DNA of 64,000 nucleotides from JANXYW01 sp964458665 (GCA_964458665.1 CAYWOO010000056.1:18030-82029), one strand, 5' to 3'; shown: positions 9,635-18,202, counted from the stretch's first letter. Translations and numbers: made by a program. The notes: a model not told the origin generated them from the letters alone.

Positions 9635-10936
9635 GTGAAATGGTTCATCGTTGCCGCATGCGGCGTTCTCGGCGCCGCGGGCTTGATCGCGGCGGCCCGA
9701 TCGGCCGGCCCCACGCAGGCCGGCAACTTCGATATCACGCCCATGACCGCCACGCGGACGGCGACGCCGCTCCCCACCAGCACACCAACGGCGCCGACGC
9801 CGGTGCCGACACCTGTAGCACAGCCCAGCCTCGCGGCGCTGGGGCCGGGCATCATGGTGGCTGAATGCCGCGGTCTGGCGCGCGACGCGGTCCGCGTCAT
9901 CTTCCTCTGGACTCCGTCAGGAGCGGGCGCGCAGTATGTCGATCTGAGCCTGCAGAACAACGGCTTCGCGCCGGGTACGTTCGTCAGTGCCGGCGGCTTC
10001 GGCCCGGGCATGTATGGCCTCGTCTGGGACGGGCTGCGCCAGGGGCTGACGCACTTCGCCCGTGTGAACACGTACACCAGCGCCGGCTGGCGAGAGAGCG
10101 GCACGCTTTCGTTCTACACGCCGCTGTGCGACCTCGCCGCCAGTGCGCCGCCCGCGCAGGCGCCGGATCTGCTCGCGTTGCGCGCCAGCATCGCGGCAGC
10201 GATCGACGCGGGATCGATCGACACCGCCGTCGCGATCACCGACCTCCGTACTGGCGAAACGATCGACGTCGCGGGCAGCGATCGGCGGCTTCCTGGCTGC
10301 ACGATCAATCTCTTCGCGCTGATGCAGGTCGTCGCCGATCTGCAAGGCTACCGCTATCCCGAGCCGGAGCCGGGCGACCTCATCGGTCAGACGATCAATC
10401 GCTCCGATCCGGTGACGGCGCGCCGGCTTGTGCGCGACTGGCTGGGCGCGGGCAATCTCTTCGCTGGCATCGAACGTGTGAACAACTTCATGCATGCGCT
10501 CGGCATGGGCGACACGCTGATGGATCATCCGCCCGCGTTCCCCGAGGAATCGCTGGCCGGCGCCGGCAACCGCATCACGGCGCTCGATGTGAACCGCGGC
10601 TTGCAAGCGCTATGGGACGGCCGCACGCTCGCACCGTTTTGGCGCGACTATCTCCTCCAGAAGATGACGTTGGTCAAGCCCGGACTGAACTACCTCATCC
10701 CCGCCGGCACCAGCGCCGGCGCGACGGTCTCGCACAAGAACGGCTTCCTCTTCGAGGAGGGCTGGGCGGACAACGATGTTGGCATCGTCTGGTACGAGCG
10801 CGGCGGCGAACGCTATGGCTATGCCATCTCGTTCTTCACCGAGAATGTGCCTGGCAAGTACGACGACATCCCGCTCGGCCAGCAGATATCGTCGCTGGCG
10901 TATCAATGGTTCGTCGGGCGCTACGGGTATCCGTAG
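9635..10936 (+). CDS. Secreted beta-lactamase-fold protein with a substituted active site
   Basis: A 433-residue exported protein. A hydrophobic signal (residues 2-22) is followed by a Thr/Pro-rich linker (34-65), a beta-sandwich-like stretch (72-165) and a C-terminal class A beta-lactamase-like serine hydrolase domain (about 178-433). In active members the nucleophile motif is SxxK; here the matching segment reads CTIN (C222 and N225), so both the serine and the lysine are replaced. A later HKNG segment stands where KTG is expected. The protein therefore probably binds cell-wall or other ligands rather than hydrolysing beta-lactams, or uses a cysteine. The GTG at 9635 follows GAGGGAG; upstream in-frame sequence is antisense to dut. 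Confidence 0.65.
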   Translation: MKWFIVAACGVLGAAGLIAAARSAGPTQAGNFDITPMTATRTATPLPTSTPTAPTPVPTPVAQPSLAALGPGIMVAECRGLARDAVRVIFLWTPSGAGAQYVDLSLQNNGFAPGTFVSAGGFGPGMYGLVWDGLRQGLTHFARVNTYTSAGWRESGTLSFYTPLCDLAASAPPAQAPDLLALRASIAAAIDAGSIDTAVAITDLRTGETIDVAGSDRRLPGCTINLFALMQVVADLQGYRYPEPEPGDLIGQTINRSDPVTARRLVRDWLGAGNLFAGIERVNNFMHALGMGDTLMDHPPAFPEESLAGAGNRITALDVNRGLQALWDGRTLAPFWRDYLLQKMTLVKPGLNYLIPAGTSAGATVSHKNGFLFEEGWADNDVGIVWYERGGERYGYAISFFTENVPGKYDDIPLGQQISSLAYQWFVGRYGYP

Positions 10937-10967
10937 CTCTGCGTTTGGTCTGGTGAACCCACAACGG

Positions 10968-10986
10968 CGCGGGCTGAACGCCCGCG
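10968..10986. repeat. Intergenic palindrome, CGCGGGC-N5-GCCCGCG family
   Basis: A perfect 7-bp inverted repeat with loop TGAAC, 31 bases after the stop of the beta-lactamase-like gene. Related palindromes occur at 12988, 44104 and 55117. No T-tract follows, so a canonical intrinsic terminator is unlikely; it resembles a dispersed REP-type element. Confidence 0.6.
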
Positions 10987-11142
10987 TTCAGAGAAGTGGC
11001 CGGCGCCATCTCCGGCGACGCTCCCGTTCTTTGAATCAGTAGTTCCGGCGGCCCTTCTGTGCAATCCGCGCAATCTGTGGTTTCGACTCACCCCATGCAC
11101 GCACAGAATTGCACGCCTCAGTGCCGGTGTTACCATGTAGCT

Positions 11143-11580
11143 ATGCCGGAACGCGACGAGGTCCAGATCGCACGCTGGGACGCCATCCGCAGCCGCATCG
11201 GCGGCGGACTGCGCGGCATGCGCGGGGCCAGCCGGTCTCAGGCGCAGCTTGCGTGGGAGCTGGACGAACTCGGGTTCCACATCAGCCAGAGTATGGTCTC
11301 GCGCTACGAGCAGGGCCAGGGTGAAGTACCGCTGACGCTGGAGCGGATGGTCGGCTGGGCGCTCTGCTGCGACGCGCTAAGTTCCGGGCACTTGCGCGAG
11401 ATTCTGGAGCTCGGCGGCTACTCGCTGCCGTGGACGCGTGGCGATATGACGCAGTTCGACGACCTGCTCCGCAAGTACCGCGCGCTCTCCCGCCCCGACC
11501 AGGGCGTCGTCCGCCGCTGGCTCTTGTGGCACCTGCTGGGGCTCCGACCCTCCGGCGCGCAGCAGGAGCAGCGCGTATGA
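11143..11580 (+). CDS. Helix-turn-helix (XRE-like) DNA-binding protein
   Basis: A 145-residue protein with an XRE-like HTH in its first half. GLRGMRGASRSQAQLAWEL (about residues 24-42) and ISQSMVSRYEQGQGEVPLTL (about 47-66) are the two DNA-reading helices and the turn after them. The C-terminal half is helical and unassigned. The ATG at 11143 is preceded by a weak Shine-Dalgarno region. It overlaps the next gene by four bases, forming a regulator and ImmA-like pair like those found in mobile elements and toxin-antitoxin-like loci. Confidence 0.75.
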   Translation: MPERDEVQIARWDAIRSRIGGGLRGMRGASRSQAQLAWELDELGFHISQSMVSRYEQGQGEVPLTLERMVGWALCCDALSSGHLREILELGGYSLPWTRGDMTQFDDLLRKYRALSRPDQGVVRRWLLWHLLGLRPSGAQQEQRV

Positions 11581-12203
11581 TCGACACGGGCGTACTCGAT
11601 GAAACCCGCCGCCAGATCGGTGGCCGTCTGCGGTCCCTTCCAATGGATGGCGACGCGCACACGCGCACATTCCGCCTCCGCGCCATGCTGCAAGAGATGG
11701 ATGTGCACTGCGACGACACCGCCGAGCTGCAGGATGTCGACGCGGTCCTGCTCACGTCCGCCCGTGGCACGGAAGCACTTTTCGCCGCCCGCCTCGACGA
11801 CGACAGCCGCCTCCGCACGTACGCACGCGTCATCGCGCGCGTGCTTGTGGGCGAGATGCACGGCCCCATCGACGCCAAGATCGAGTATCCGGCGAAGCAC
11901 GCGACCGGCTCGCGGCAGGAACGCGAGGAGGATGCCGTCGTCGCCTTCCTTGCAGGCACGCTCGTCGATGGCCGGCTGGACGCCGCTCCGCGGCCGCTCT
12001 TCGAGGTCGTGCCGAAGCTTACGCTCGCGTTCACGCCGCGCACCGCGGCGCGCTCGACGCTCGGCGGCTTCCACCTCTGGAGCGACTTCTGGTACAAGCG
12101 CTCGAACATGTACCGACGCTGGCGCTCGCGCCGCGATGTTAGCAAAGCCATCGGCCGCATCTGCGTCGCCCTCGACCACAACCGTCTCGTCGCCGGGCAC
12201 TAG
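11577..12203 (+). CDS. ImmA/IrrE-like protein lacking the HExxH motif (tentative)
   Basis: A 208-residue protein translationally coupled to the HTH gene. The middle region RLRTYARVIARVLVGEMHGP (about 81-100) followed by QEREEDAVVAFLAGTLVDGR (about 116-135) has the helix pattern of the ImmA/IrrE (DUF955) peptidase domain: the helix that normally carries HExxH, then the E-x-x-A helix. The histidines and glutamate of HExxH are absent, so a zinc peptidase activity is not supported. The assignment rests on this pattern and the HTH pairing; it could be an unrelated family. Confidence 0.4.
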   Translation: MIDTGVLDETRRQIGGRLRSLPMDGDAHTRTFRLRAMLQEMDVHCDDTAELQDVDAVLLTSARGTEALFAARLDDDSRLRTYARVIARVLVGEMHGPIDAKIEYPAKHATGSRQEREEDAVVAFLAGTLVDGRLDAAPRPLFEVVPKLTLAFTPRTAARSTLGGFHLWSDFWYKRSNMYRRWRSRRDVSKAIGRICVALDHNRLVAGH

Positions 12204-12211
12204 CCGCGCAT

Positions 12212-12967
12212 ATGCCTGTCATCAGCTGCGTCTGCGGCCACCGGCTCGACTACGCAAATGACGCCGCGTTGTTCGCCGCCTACCGCGCGCACTCCGACGA
12301 AGCGCATGCCGATCTCGCGATCACCGACGCGGATGTCCACACATCCGTAGCCGCGGCTGCGCGCATGACGCGCTGGGACGGCGCCAGGAAGCCAGTTGGT
12401 GGCCCCATCGAGATCAAAGCGCTCAAGCCCGAACTCGCGGACGACTTCCTCGCCTTCTTCGACCGCGATGCCTTCATGGACAACCCCGACTGGTCGGGGT
12501 GCTACTGCCTCTTCTATCAGTTCACGGGCGAAGACTGGGAAGACGCGACTCCGGAACAGAACCGCGCCGCGAAGGAAGCACTGATCGTCCGCGGGGAGGC
12601 GCATGGCTGCCTCGCGTACCTCGATGGCGCTCCCGTTGGCTGGTGTCACGCCGCTCCGCGCGCGTCGCTGCCTGGCCTCGACCGCGTCCCGGAGTTCTCT
12701 TGCGATGGCGATCCGGCCGAGATCGGCGCCATCGTCTGCTTCAACGTCGCGGCGCCGTATCGTGGCCAGGGCCTTGCGCGCCGCCTGCTCGATACAGCCT
12801 GTGATGACCTCCGCGCGCGGGGCTTCGCGATCGCCGAGGCGTATCCGGCGAAGCGCGCGCGGTCGGACGCGCGCGACTACCACGGCCGCCTCGAGATGTT
12901 CCTCAAGGCCGGGTTCGCCATACACCGTGAGGGCGAGCGCTTCGCGATCGTCCGCAAGGCGCTCTGA
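12212..12967 (+). CDS. GNAT family N-acetyltransferase with an N-terminal Cys/His domain
   Basis: A 251-residue protein with two parts. Residues 1-35 hold a CVCGHRLDY motif followed by AHSDEAH, which matches the DUF1059 style of a small Cys/His domain. Residues about 65-251 are a GNAT acetyltransferase that transfers an acetyl group from acetyl-CoA. The strand FNVAAPYRGQGLARRLLDTA (about 173-192) contains the acetyl-CoA-binding QGLARRLL loop, and LEMFLKAGFAIHREGERFAI is the usual C-terminal pair. The acceptor substrate is unknown. It starts 8 bases after the ImmA-like gene. Confidence 0.82.
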   Translation: MPVISCVCGHRLDYANDAALFAAYRAHSDEAHADLAITDADVHTSVAAAARMTRWDGARKPVGGPIEIKALKPELADDFLAFFDRDAFMDNPDWSGCYCLFYQFTGEDWEDATPEQNRAAKEALIVRGEAHGCLAYLDGAPVGWCHAAPRASLPGLDRVPEFSCDGDPAEIGAIVCFNVAAPYRGQGLARRLLDTACDDLRARGFAIAEAYPAKRARSDARDYHGRLEMFLKAGFAIHREGERFAIVRKAL

Positions 12968-12987
12968 GGGCCGACTCCTCTCTTGGA

Positions 12988-13006
12988 GCGCGGGCGTTCA
13001 GCACGC
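12988..13006. repeat. Intergenic palindrome, imperfect member of the CGCGGGC-N5-GCCCGCG family
   Basis: The sequence GCGCGGGCGTTCAGCACGC lies 20 bases after the GNAT stop. It shares the GTTCA loop with the copies at 10968 (other orientation) and 55117 (same orientation) but has a mismatched right arm. A further short palindrome, GAGCGCGGGCGCTC, lies at 13039-13052. Confidence 0.45.
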
Positions 13007-13154
13007 ATCGCTGCCGCGTGGTGCGGATCCAGTCTTCGGAGCGCGGGCGCTCGAAACGGGATGGTACTCCGCCACCCACTAGCCCTACGACCGCTCGTCC
13101 CGCATCCTTCTTACCGAAGACCGACGACCGACCGCCTGGATCAGGAGCCCAACC

Positions 13155-14066
13155 ATGCCGCAGATGCCATCCCTCTCGCTCGTTGCCGTCGCAGGCCGCC
13201 GACGCGCCACGATCGAACTCGCGCAGGAGATCGAGCGACGCGGCTACCAGGGCATCTACTTGCCGAGCTTCGGCGATGCGATGGGTCTCGCCGTCGCGCT
13301 TGCCTTGGAGACGAAGACGATCCCGTTTGGCACGACAGTGCAGCCGATCTATCTGCGCCAGCCGTCCGACTTCGCGGGACAGGCCGCGTTCATCCACGAG
13401 ATGAGTGGCGGGCGATTCCACTTCGGCATCGGCGTCACACACGGTCCCGTGCACCAGCGGCTCGGCGTTGCCGTCGGTAAGCCGCTCGCTGATATGCGCA
13501 GCTTCGTCGCGGCCGTCCGCAAGGCGGGCGAGCAGGGCGCTGGTGAGCTGCCGCCGATCGTGCTGGCGACGCTCCGCCGCAAAATGGTCGAGCTTTCAGC
13601 CGAGATCGCCGAAGGCTGCGTGTGGGCGAACGGGTCCCGTTCGCATATGCAGGCATCGCTGGCGCACCTTCCGGCGGAGAAGCGGAACGACGCGTCGTTC
13701 TACATCGGCGATATGATCCCCACCTGCATCTCTGACGATCGCGAGGCAGCGGCGGCCGTCATGCGCCGCACGCTCACTGGCTATGTCATGCTGCCGAACT
13801 ACCGCAACTACTGGATCGAGGCCGGCTACGAGGAGGAGATGCGCGCCATCGAGGCGACGCAGGCCTCGGGCGATGTCGCGAAGATCCCTGGCCTGATGTC
13901 CGATCGGTGGCTGAAGGACTGCACGCTCTACGGCAGCGCAGCAGAGGTGCGCGAGGGCGTCGAGGCGTGGTTCGCCGCCGGCGTGCGCACGCCGATTCTT
14001 GTGCCGTCGAGTGCGTCGGGCGGCCAGATGAAGGCGTTCGAAGAGATGTTCGCCGCGTTCGCGTAG
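13155..14066 (+). CDS. LLM class flavin-dependent oxidoreductase (third copy)
   Basis: A 303-residue luciferase-like TIM-barrel oxidoreductase. Diagnostic segments are YQGIYLPSFGDAMGLAVALA (about 34-53), IPFGTTVQPIYLRQPSDFA and SGGRFHFGIGVTHGPVHQRL (about 85-104). It belongs to the F420-type LLM branch by overall layout. A CAGGAG site at 13141-13146 precedes the ATG. Together with the copies at 47 and 1744 it shows lineage-typical expansion of this family; the substrate is unknown. Confidence 0.88.
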   Translation: MPQMPSLSLVAVAGRRRATIELAQEIERRGYQGIYLPSFGDAMGLAVALALETKTIPFGTTVQPIYLRQPSDFAGQAAFIHEMSGGRFHFGIGVTHGPVHQRLGVAVGKPLADMRSFVAAVRKAGEQGAGELPPIVLATLRRKMVELSAEIAEGCVWANGSRSHMQASLAHLPAEKRNDASFYIGDMIPTCISDDREAAAAVMRRTLTGYVMLPNYRNYWIEAGYEEEMRAIEATQASGDVAKIPGLMSDRWLKDCTLYGSAAEVREGVEAWFAAGVRTPILVPSSASGGQMKAFEEMFAAFA

Positions 14067-14146
14067 CGTCGCGTTGGCTATCGGGTGCGGTTCGCAGGCG
14101 TTACGCTGAACGAGTCAGCCGGGCGCACCCACTGAAGGGATCGCAC

Positions 14147-14962
14147 ATGCCGTACGCGGCCGCATCCGGCGCGCGCCTCTACTACGAAGTCCACGGCCAG
14201 GGCGAGCCGCTGCTCCTCCACCCCGGCTTGGGCTGCACGGTCGAGATCTACTGGGCGAACGCGCAGCCGCTCGCCCAGCACTTTCGCGTGATCGTGTTCG
14301 ATCCCCGCGGTGCAGGCCGATCGAGCATCGGCGACGTATCGGCGACGCCGAAGACCTACGCCGACGACGCCGCTGCCGTGCTCGACGCTGAAGGCATTGC
14401 CGCGGCGCATGTCTTCGGCACGTCGTTCGGCGGCATGATGGCGCAGCACATCGCGCTCGAGCATCCGCGGCGTGTGCGGCGCCTCGTGCTCGGTTGCACG
14501 ACGGCAGGCGGACCGCAGCACGTGCTGCCGGCGCCTGAAAACATGCTCAAGTTCATCGCCGCCAGCGATATCACAGATCCGGTCGCCGCGGTGCGATCGA
14601 CCTACGCGCTGAACTACAGTGACGGGTACATTGCCGCGCACGACGCGGAGATCGTGGCGCGCTCGCAGGCGAACGCCGAGTTGCGCTCGACCCGGGAGGG
14701 CCGTGCGACGCAGATCGCGGCGGTACAGGCGCACGACACGCGCGCGCGGCTGCGCGAAATCGCCCGTCCGACGTTCGTCGCGCACGGCACGGACGACGGT
14801 ACGGTTCCCGTCGAGAACGGCCGCGTGCTCGCTGCCGGCATCCCCGGCTCGCGACTAAAGCTCTATCCCGGCGGGCGCCACCTCTTCTTCATGGAGTGCG
14901 CGGACGAGTTGAACGCGGACATCGTCGCATTCCTGCGCGAAGGCGACGCGCCGGCGAAATAG
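14147..14962 (+). CDS. Alpha/beta hydrolase (first of a pair)
   Basis: A 271-residue alpha/beta hydrolase. The oxyanion region is LLLHPGLGC (about 22-30), the nucleophile elbow is GTSFGGMMA with the serine near residue 90, the acid is in HGTDDGTVP, and the terminal histidine is in GGRHLFF. The sequence style matches 3-oxoadipate enol-lactonase-like hydrolases, but the substrate is not decided. A closely similar hydrolase lies at 15389, separated by a decayed Nudix gene. Confidence 0.88.
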   Translation: MPYAAASGARLYYEVHGQGEPLLLHPGLGCTVEIYWANAQPLAQHFRVIVFDPRGAGRSSIGDVSATPKTYADDAAAVLDAEGIAAAHVFGTSFGGMMAQHIALEHPRRVRRLVLGCTTAGGPQHVLPAPENMLKFIAASDITDPVAAVRSTYALNYSDGYIAAHDAEIVARSQANAELRSTREGRATQIAAVQAHDTRARLREIARPTFVAHGTDDGTVPVENGRVLAAGIPGSRLKLYPGGRHLFFMECADELNADIVAFLREGDAPAK

Positions 14963-14973
14963 CAGCGTCTCGG

Positions 14974-15321
14974 ATGAATACGCCCTTACCCGAATACTCG
15001 AAAGTGATCTGCTATGTCGTGCGCCGAGATCGTGTCTTGGCGTTCAGGCATCGTGACCATCCTGAGGCTGGCGTGCAGGTCCCGGCCGGGACGATCGAAC
15101 CCGGTGAGGCGAGGTGGACTATCGATTCGACTATCCGCCGCGACTCGAACTGCACCACCGGCATTTCTTCCAGTTGCGGATTGCTACCGCTGACGAAGGT
15201 TGGTCGCACTTCGCTGAGGGCCAGTTCTGGTTCGATTTCGAGTGGTTGCCGCTGGACCCGGCACGCAGAGTTCGGAGCCCAGCAGGGCGCGCTCTTGCAT
15301 CTCGTGCGCCCGGCTACGTAG
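14974..15321 (+). pseudogene. Nudix hydrolase remnant lacking the Nudix box
   Basis: The first frame begins MNTPLPEYSKVICYVVRRDR and runs to VPAGTIEPGEA, the strand and loop that come just before the Nudix box. The box itself (GX5EX7REUXEEXGU) is absent: the sequence jumps to a different frame that reads LELHHRHFFQLRIATADEGW and FWFDFEWLPLD, the C-terminal Nudix strands. The last residues, AEFGAQQGALLHLVRPAT, are back in the first frame. A deletion that removed the catalytic box plus frame changes explains this. The product would be inactive. Confidence 0.7.
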
Positions 15322-15388
15322 TGCTGCTTCCGAGCCCGGCGACTGGCTGCTACGCTTGCGTGGCCCACGAGATACGAGAGGACTCTTC

Positions 15389-16270
15389 ATGACCATTGCG
15401 AAGATCAACGACATCGACATGTACTACGAGGAGCACGGCGACCCGAACGCAGAGCCGTTGCTGCTGATCATGGGGTTCGCGATGAACGCCACGTCGTGGG
15501 CGCTGCAGATCCCTGCGCTCGCCGAGCGCTATCGCGTGATCGCGTTCGACAGTCGTGGTGTAGGGCGCACGACGCAGCCGGAAGGGCCGTATAGCGTGCC
15601 GCAGATGGCCGCCGACGCGGCGGCCTTGCTCGACCACATCGGCATCGAGTCGACGCACGTCGTGGGCGCGTCTATGGGCGGCATGATCGCGCAGGAGTTC
15701 GCGCTCAGGCATCCCTCGCGTGTGCGCGGGTTGGTGCTGGCATGCACGACGCCGGGTGGCTCGCACTCGGTCGGCTACGAGGAGATGATGACGCAGTCGG
15801 CGGAGGGCTTAGCGCTGACCGACCTCTCGGCGATGATGACGCCTGAGGGCGTGAAGGAAGGCATGGACCGCCTCTTCACGGCCGAGTTCCAAGCGCGTCC
15901 GAGCGCCGGTGCCATCCAGATGGGGCTTGCCGGCATGCTGTATCCGCAGACGCTGACCGGCATGAAGGGGCAGCTGGCCGCTGTGCGCGCGCACGACACG
16001 TACGATCGACTGCCGAAGATCACGGCGCCGACCCTGGTTATCGCGGGCGACGCGGATACCTTCGTCCACGCGGGGAACTCGCCGATTCTGGCGAGCCGCA
16101 TACGGGGAGCGAAGCTGATCATGATTCCGGGGCAGAAGCACGGCTTCACGGCCGAGAAGCCGGACGAAACAAACAGCGCGATCCTCGATTTCCTTGCCCA
16201 GGCGGAGGCGATGGCGTCCGCGCCGAAGCAGTCGTTGTGGTCGCGGCTGTTCGGCCGCCGCGTGGCGTAG
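15389..16270 (+). CDS. Alpha/beta hydrolase (second of a pair)
   Basis: A 293-residue alpha/beta hydrolase similar along its length to the protein at 14147. It has LLLIMGFAMNATSW as the oxyanion loop, the elbow GASMGGMIA with its serine near residue 96, the acid in AGDADTFVH and the catalytic histidine in PGQKHGF. The C-terminal tail WSRLFGRRVA is basic and may be unstructured. A GAGAGGA site precedes the ATG at 15389. The two hydrolases probably arose by duplication, with the Nudix remnant left between them. Confidence 0.88.
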   Translation: MTIAKINDIDMYYEEHGDPNAEPLLLIMGFAMNATSWALQIPALAERYRVIAFDSRGVGRTTQPEGPYSVPQMAADAAALLDHIGIESTHVVGASMGGMIAQEFALRHPSRVRGLVLACTTPGGSHSVGYEEMMTQSAEGLALTDLSAMMTPEGVKEGMDRLFTAEFQARPSAGAIQMGLAGMLYPQTLTGMKGQLAAVRAHDTYDRLPKITAPTLVIAGDADTFVHAGNSPILASRIRGAKLIMIPGQKHGFTAEKPDETNSAILDFLAQAEAMASAPKQSLWSRLFGRRVA

Positions 16271-16284
16271 AGGGAGTCGGCACC

Positions 16285-17727
16285 ATGCGAGATCTCGCTA
16301 TGCGCGCGCTCGACACCGCGAAGTCGCGCGGTGCGGACTACGCCGATGTGCGGATCGTCCGCTTCAAGTCGGAGAACATCACCGTCCGCAACAAGAACGT
16401 CGAGGCGCTGACCGCCGACGAGTCGCTCGGATTCGGCGTGCGCGTCATCGTCGATGGCTTCTGGGGCTTCGCCGCCAGCCACAAGATGACCCTCGATGAA
16501 GCCGCCGCCGTCGCTGCCGAAGCCGTCCGCGTGGCGAAGGCGTCCGGCCTTGTACGCGGGCCGCGCGCCGACATCGGCCCGCCGCAGTCCGTCAGCGGCA
16601 CGTACCGGACGCCTGTGGTGAAGGATCCCTTCGCCGTGTCGCTCGATGACAAGATCGCCCTGCTGATTCGCGCCAACGAGACGATGAACGCCGTGCCGAA
16701 TATCGTCGCCGCGGAGGGAAACATCTACTGCCAGCGCGAGGACAAGATCTTCGCCAGCACCGAGGACGCCTACATCGAGCAGGAGCTCTACGAGACCGGC
16801 TGCGGTCTCGAGGCGACCGCCGTGGACGAGGGCGAGGTGCAGAACCGCTCGTACCCCAACAGCGTTGGTCGTCATCAAGGCACCGAAGGCTGGGAGTTCG
16901 TCGAGCGCTACGACCTCGCGGGAAACGCGCAGCGGGTCGCCGAAGAGGCGTCCGCGCTGCTGCGTGCAAGAACGATGGAGCCCGGCACTACGACGCTCAT
17001 CCTCGATGGCAGCCAGGTCGCGCTGCAGATCCACGAGTCGTGCGGCCACCCGATCGAGCTGGACCGCGTGCTGGGCACCGAGGCGGCGTTCGCGGGGATG
17101 AGCTTCCTCACGACGGACAAGCTCGGCTCGTTCATGTACGGTTCGCCACTCGTGAACATGACGGCCGACGCGACGATCCCCGGCGGCCTCGGCACGTTCG
17201 GGTTCGACGACGAAGGCGTGCCGGCGCACTCGACGCCGATCGTCCGTGAAGGCCGCTTCCTCGGCTACTTGACATCGCGCGAGACGGCAGCATCGCTGGG
17301 GCAGCTCAGTCAGGGCGCGATGCGCGCGTCGGGCTGGAATCGCATCCCGCTGATCCGCATGACGAACGTCAGCCTGGAGCCGGGTGAGTGGACACTCGCC
17401 GACATGATCGCCGATACCGACGACGGTGTGTACATGGAGACGAATCGCAGCTGGAGCATCGACGACAAGCGCTTGAACTTCCAGTTTGGCACCGAGATCG
17501 GCCGCGAGATCAAGCACGGCAAGCTCGGCGATCTGATCAAGAACCCGACATACACCGGCATCACGCCGCGCTTCTGGGGCAGCTGCGATGCCATCGGCAA
17601 TCGCGACGAGTGGGTGGTATGGGGGACGCCAAACTGCGGAAAAGGCCAGCCCGAGCAGGTCGCACACACCGGCCACGGCGCCTCGGCGGCACGGTTTCGG
17701 AATGTGCAGGTCGGGTTGATGAAGTAG
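16285..17727 (+). CDS. tldD: TldD/PmbA family metalloprotease
   Basis: A 480-residue TldD-type zinc protease subunit. The metal motif HESCGH spans residues 250-255, followed by PIELDRVLG and further family blocks (TIPGGLGTFGFDDEGVP near 296, RETAASLGQLSQGAMRAS near 333, and a C-terminal HTGHGASAARFRNV). In bacteria TldD works as a complex with catalytically silent TldE/PmbA to degrade peptides, for example microcin leader peptides and CcdA. No tldE-like gene lies anywhere in this window. The ATG at 16285 follows GAGGGAG; a GTG farther upstream lies inside the hydrolase gene. Confidence 0.92.
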   Translation: MRDLAMRALDTAKSRGADYADVRIVRFKSENITVRNKNVEALTADESLGFGVRVIVDGFWGFAASHKMTLDEAAAVAAEAVRVAKASGLVRGPRADIGPPQSVSGTYRTPVVKDPFAVSLDDKIALLIRANETMNAVPNIVAAEGNIYCQREDKIFASTEDAYIEQELYETGCGLEATAVDEGEVQNRSYPNSVGRHQGTEGWEFVERYDLAGNAQRVAEEASALLRARTMEPGTTTLILDGSQVALQIHESCGHPIELDRVLGTEAAFAGMSFLTTDKLGSFMYGSPLVNMTADATIPGGLGTFGFDDEGVPAHSTPIVREGRFLGYLTSRETAASLGQLSQGAMRASGWNRIPLIRMTNVSLEPGEWTLADMIADTDDGVYMETNRSWSIDDKRLNFQFGTEIGREIKHGKLGDLIKNPTYTGITPRFWGSCDAIGNRDEWVVWGTPNCGKGQPEQVAHTGHGASAARFRNVQVGLMK

Positions 17728-17733
17728 GGTGGA

Positions 17734-17767
17734 GTCGCTCAGTCTTTCGGTCTTTCGGTCGCTCAGT
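17734..17767 (+). repeat. Left arm of the 34-bp inverted repeat around the four-helix-bundle gene
   Basis: This arm is built from 8-mers (GTCGCTCA, GTCTTTCG, GTCTTTCG, GTCGCTCA). Its reverse complement matches the right arm at 18198-18231 in 29 of 34 positions. It starts 6 bases after the tldD stop codon. Confidence 0.75.
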
Positions 17768-17803
17768 TTGGCACGAACGTCGCTGTGGCGTTGAAGGTGA
17801 GCC

Positions 17804-18202
17804 ATGCAGGACTTTCGCAACTTGAAGGTTTGGGAGAAGGCACATCGTCTAACGCTGGACGTCTATAGCGCGACCGAAGCATTTCCATCGAAGGAACAAT
17901 ACGGACTCACGAGCCAGATTCGGCGGGCGTGCAGCTCGATCCCGGCGAACATCGCTGAGGGCTGCGGACGCATCGGTGACGCCGAGTTGGTGCGCTTCCT
18001 TGCGATCGCGATGGGCTCCGCGAGCGAACTGGAGTATCATCTGCTTCTGAGCCGCGACCTGCACTTCTTGGAACGTGATGCGCACGACCGTTTGTCGGAC
18101 GAAGCACGAGCTGTAAAGAGCATGCTTGCATCGCTGATCCGCAAGATCCGTCCGGCGCCGAATCGGCGTGCTCCCGGGTCGGCGGACGCGCCCCCTGACT
18201 GA
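17804..18202 (+). CDS. Four-helix-bundle protein (23S rRNA intervening-sequence protein family)
   Basis: A 132-residue protein of the TIGR02436-type four-helix-bundle family, first known from intervening sequences in 23S rRNA genes and related to the Avd accessory protein of diversity-generating retroelements. The start FRNLKVWEKAHRLTLDVY (residues 4-21), the middle RRACSSIPANIAEGCGR (about 40-56) and the helix ELEYHLLLSRDLHFL (about 75-89) are family hallmarks. Its cellular role is not established. No rRNA gene or reverse transcriptase is nearby. The gene lies between inverted repeats, and the right repeat covers its stop codon, so the whole unit (17734-18231) looks like a small inserted cassette. 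Confidence 0.9.
   Translation: MQDFRNLKVWEKAHRLTLDVYSATEAFPSKEQYGLTSQIRRACSSIPANIAEGCGRIGDAELVRFLAIAMGSASELEYHLLLSRDLHFLERDAHDRLSDEARAVKSMLASLIRKIRPAPNRRAPGSADAPPD

Noticed and set aside
15775..17820. A 681-codon open frame on the minus strand opposite tldD and the hydrolase
   Set aside because: It is antisense to well-supported genes with intact motifs; long antisense frames are expected at this GC content, and the translation is His/Arg/Ala-rich with no domain.
17804..18202. A diversity-generating retroelement around the four-helix-bundle gene
   Set aside because: No reverse transcriptase, template repeat or variable repeat is visible nearby; the protein family alone is not enough.
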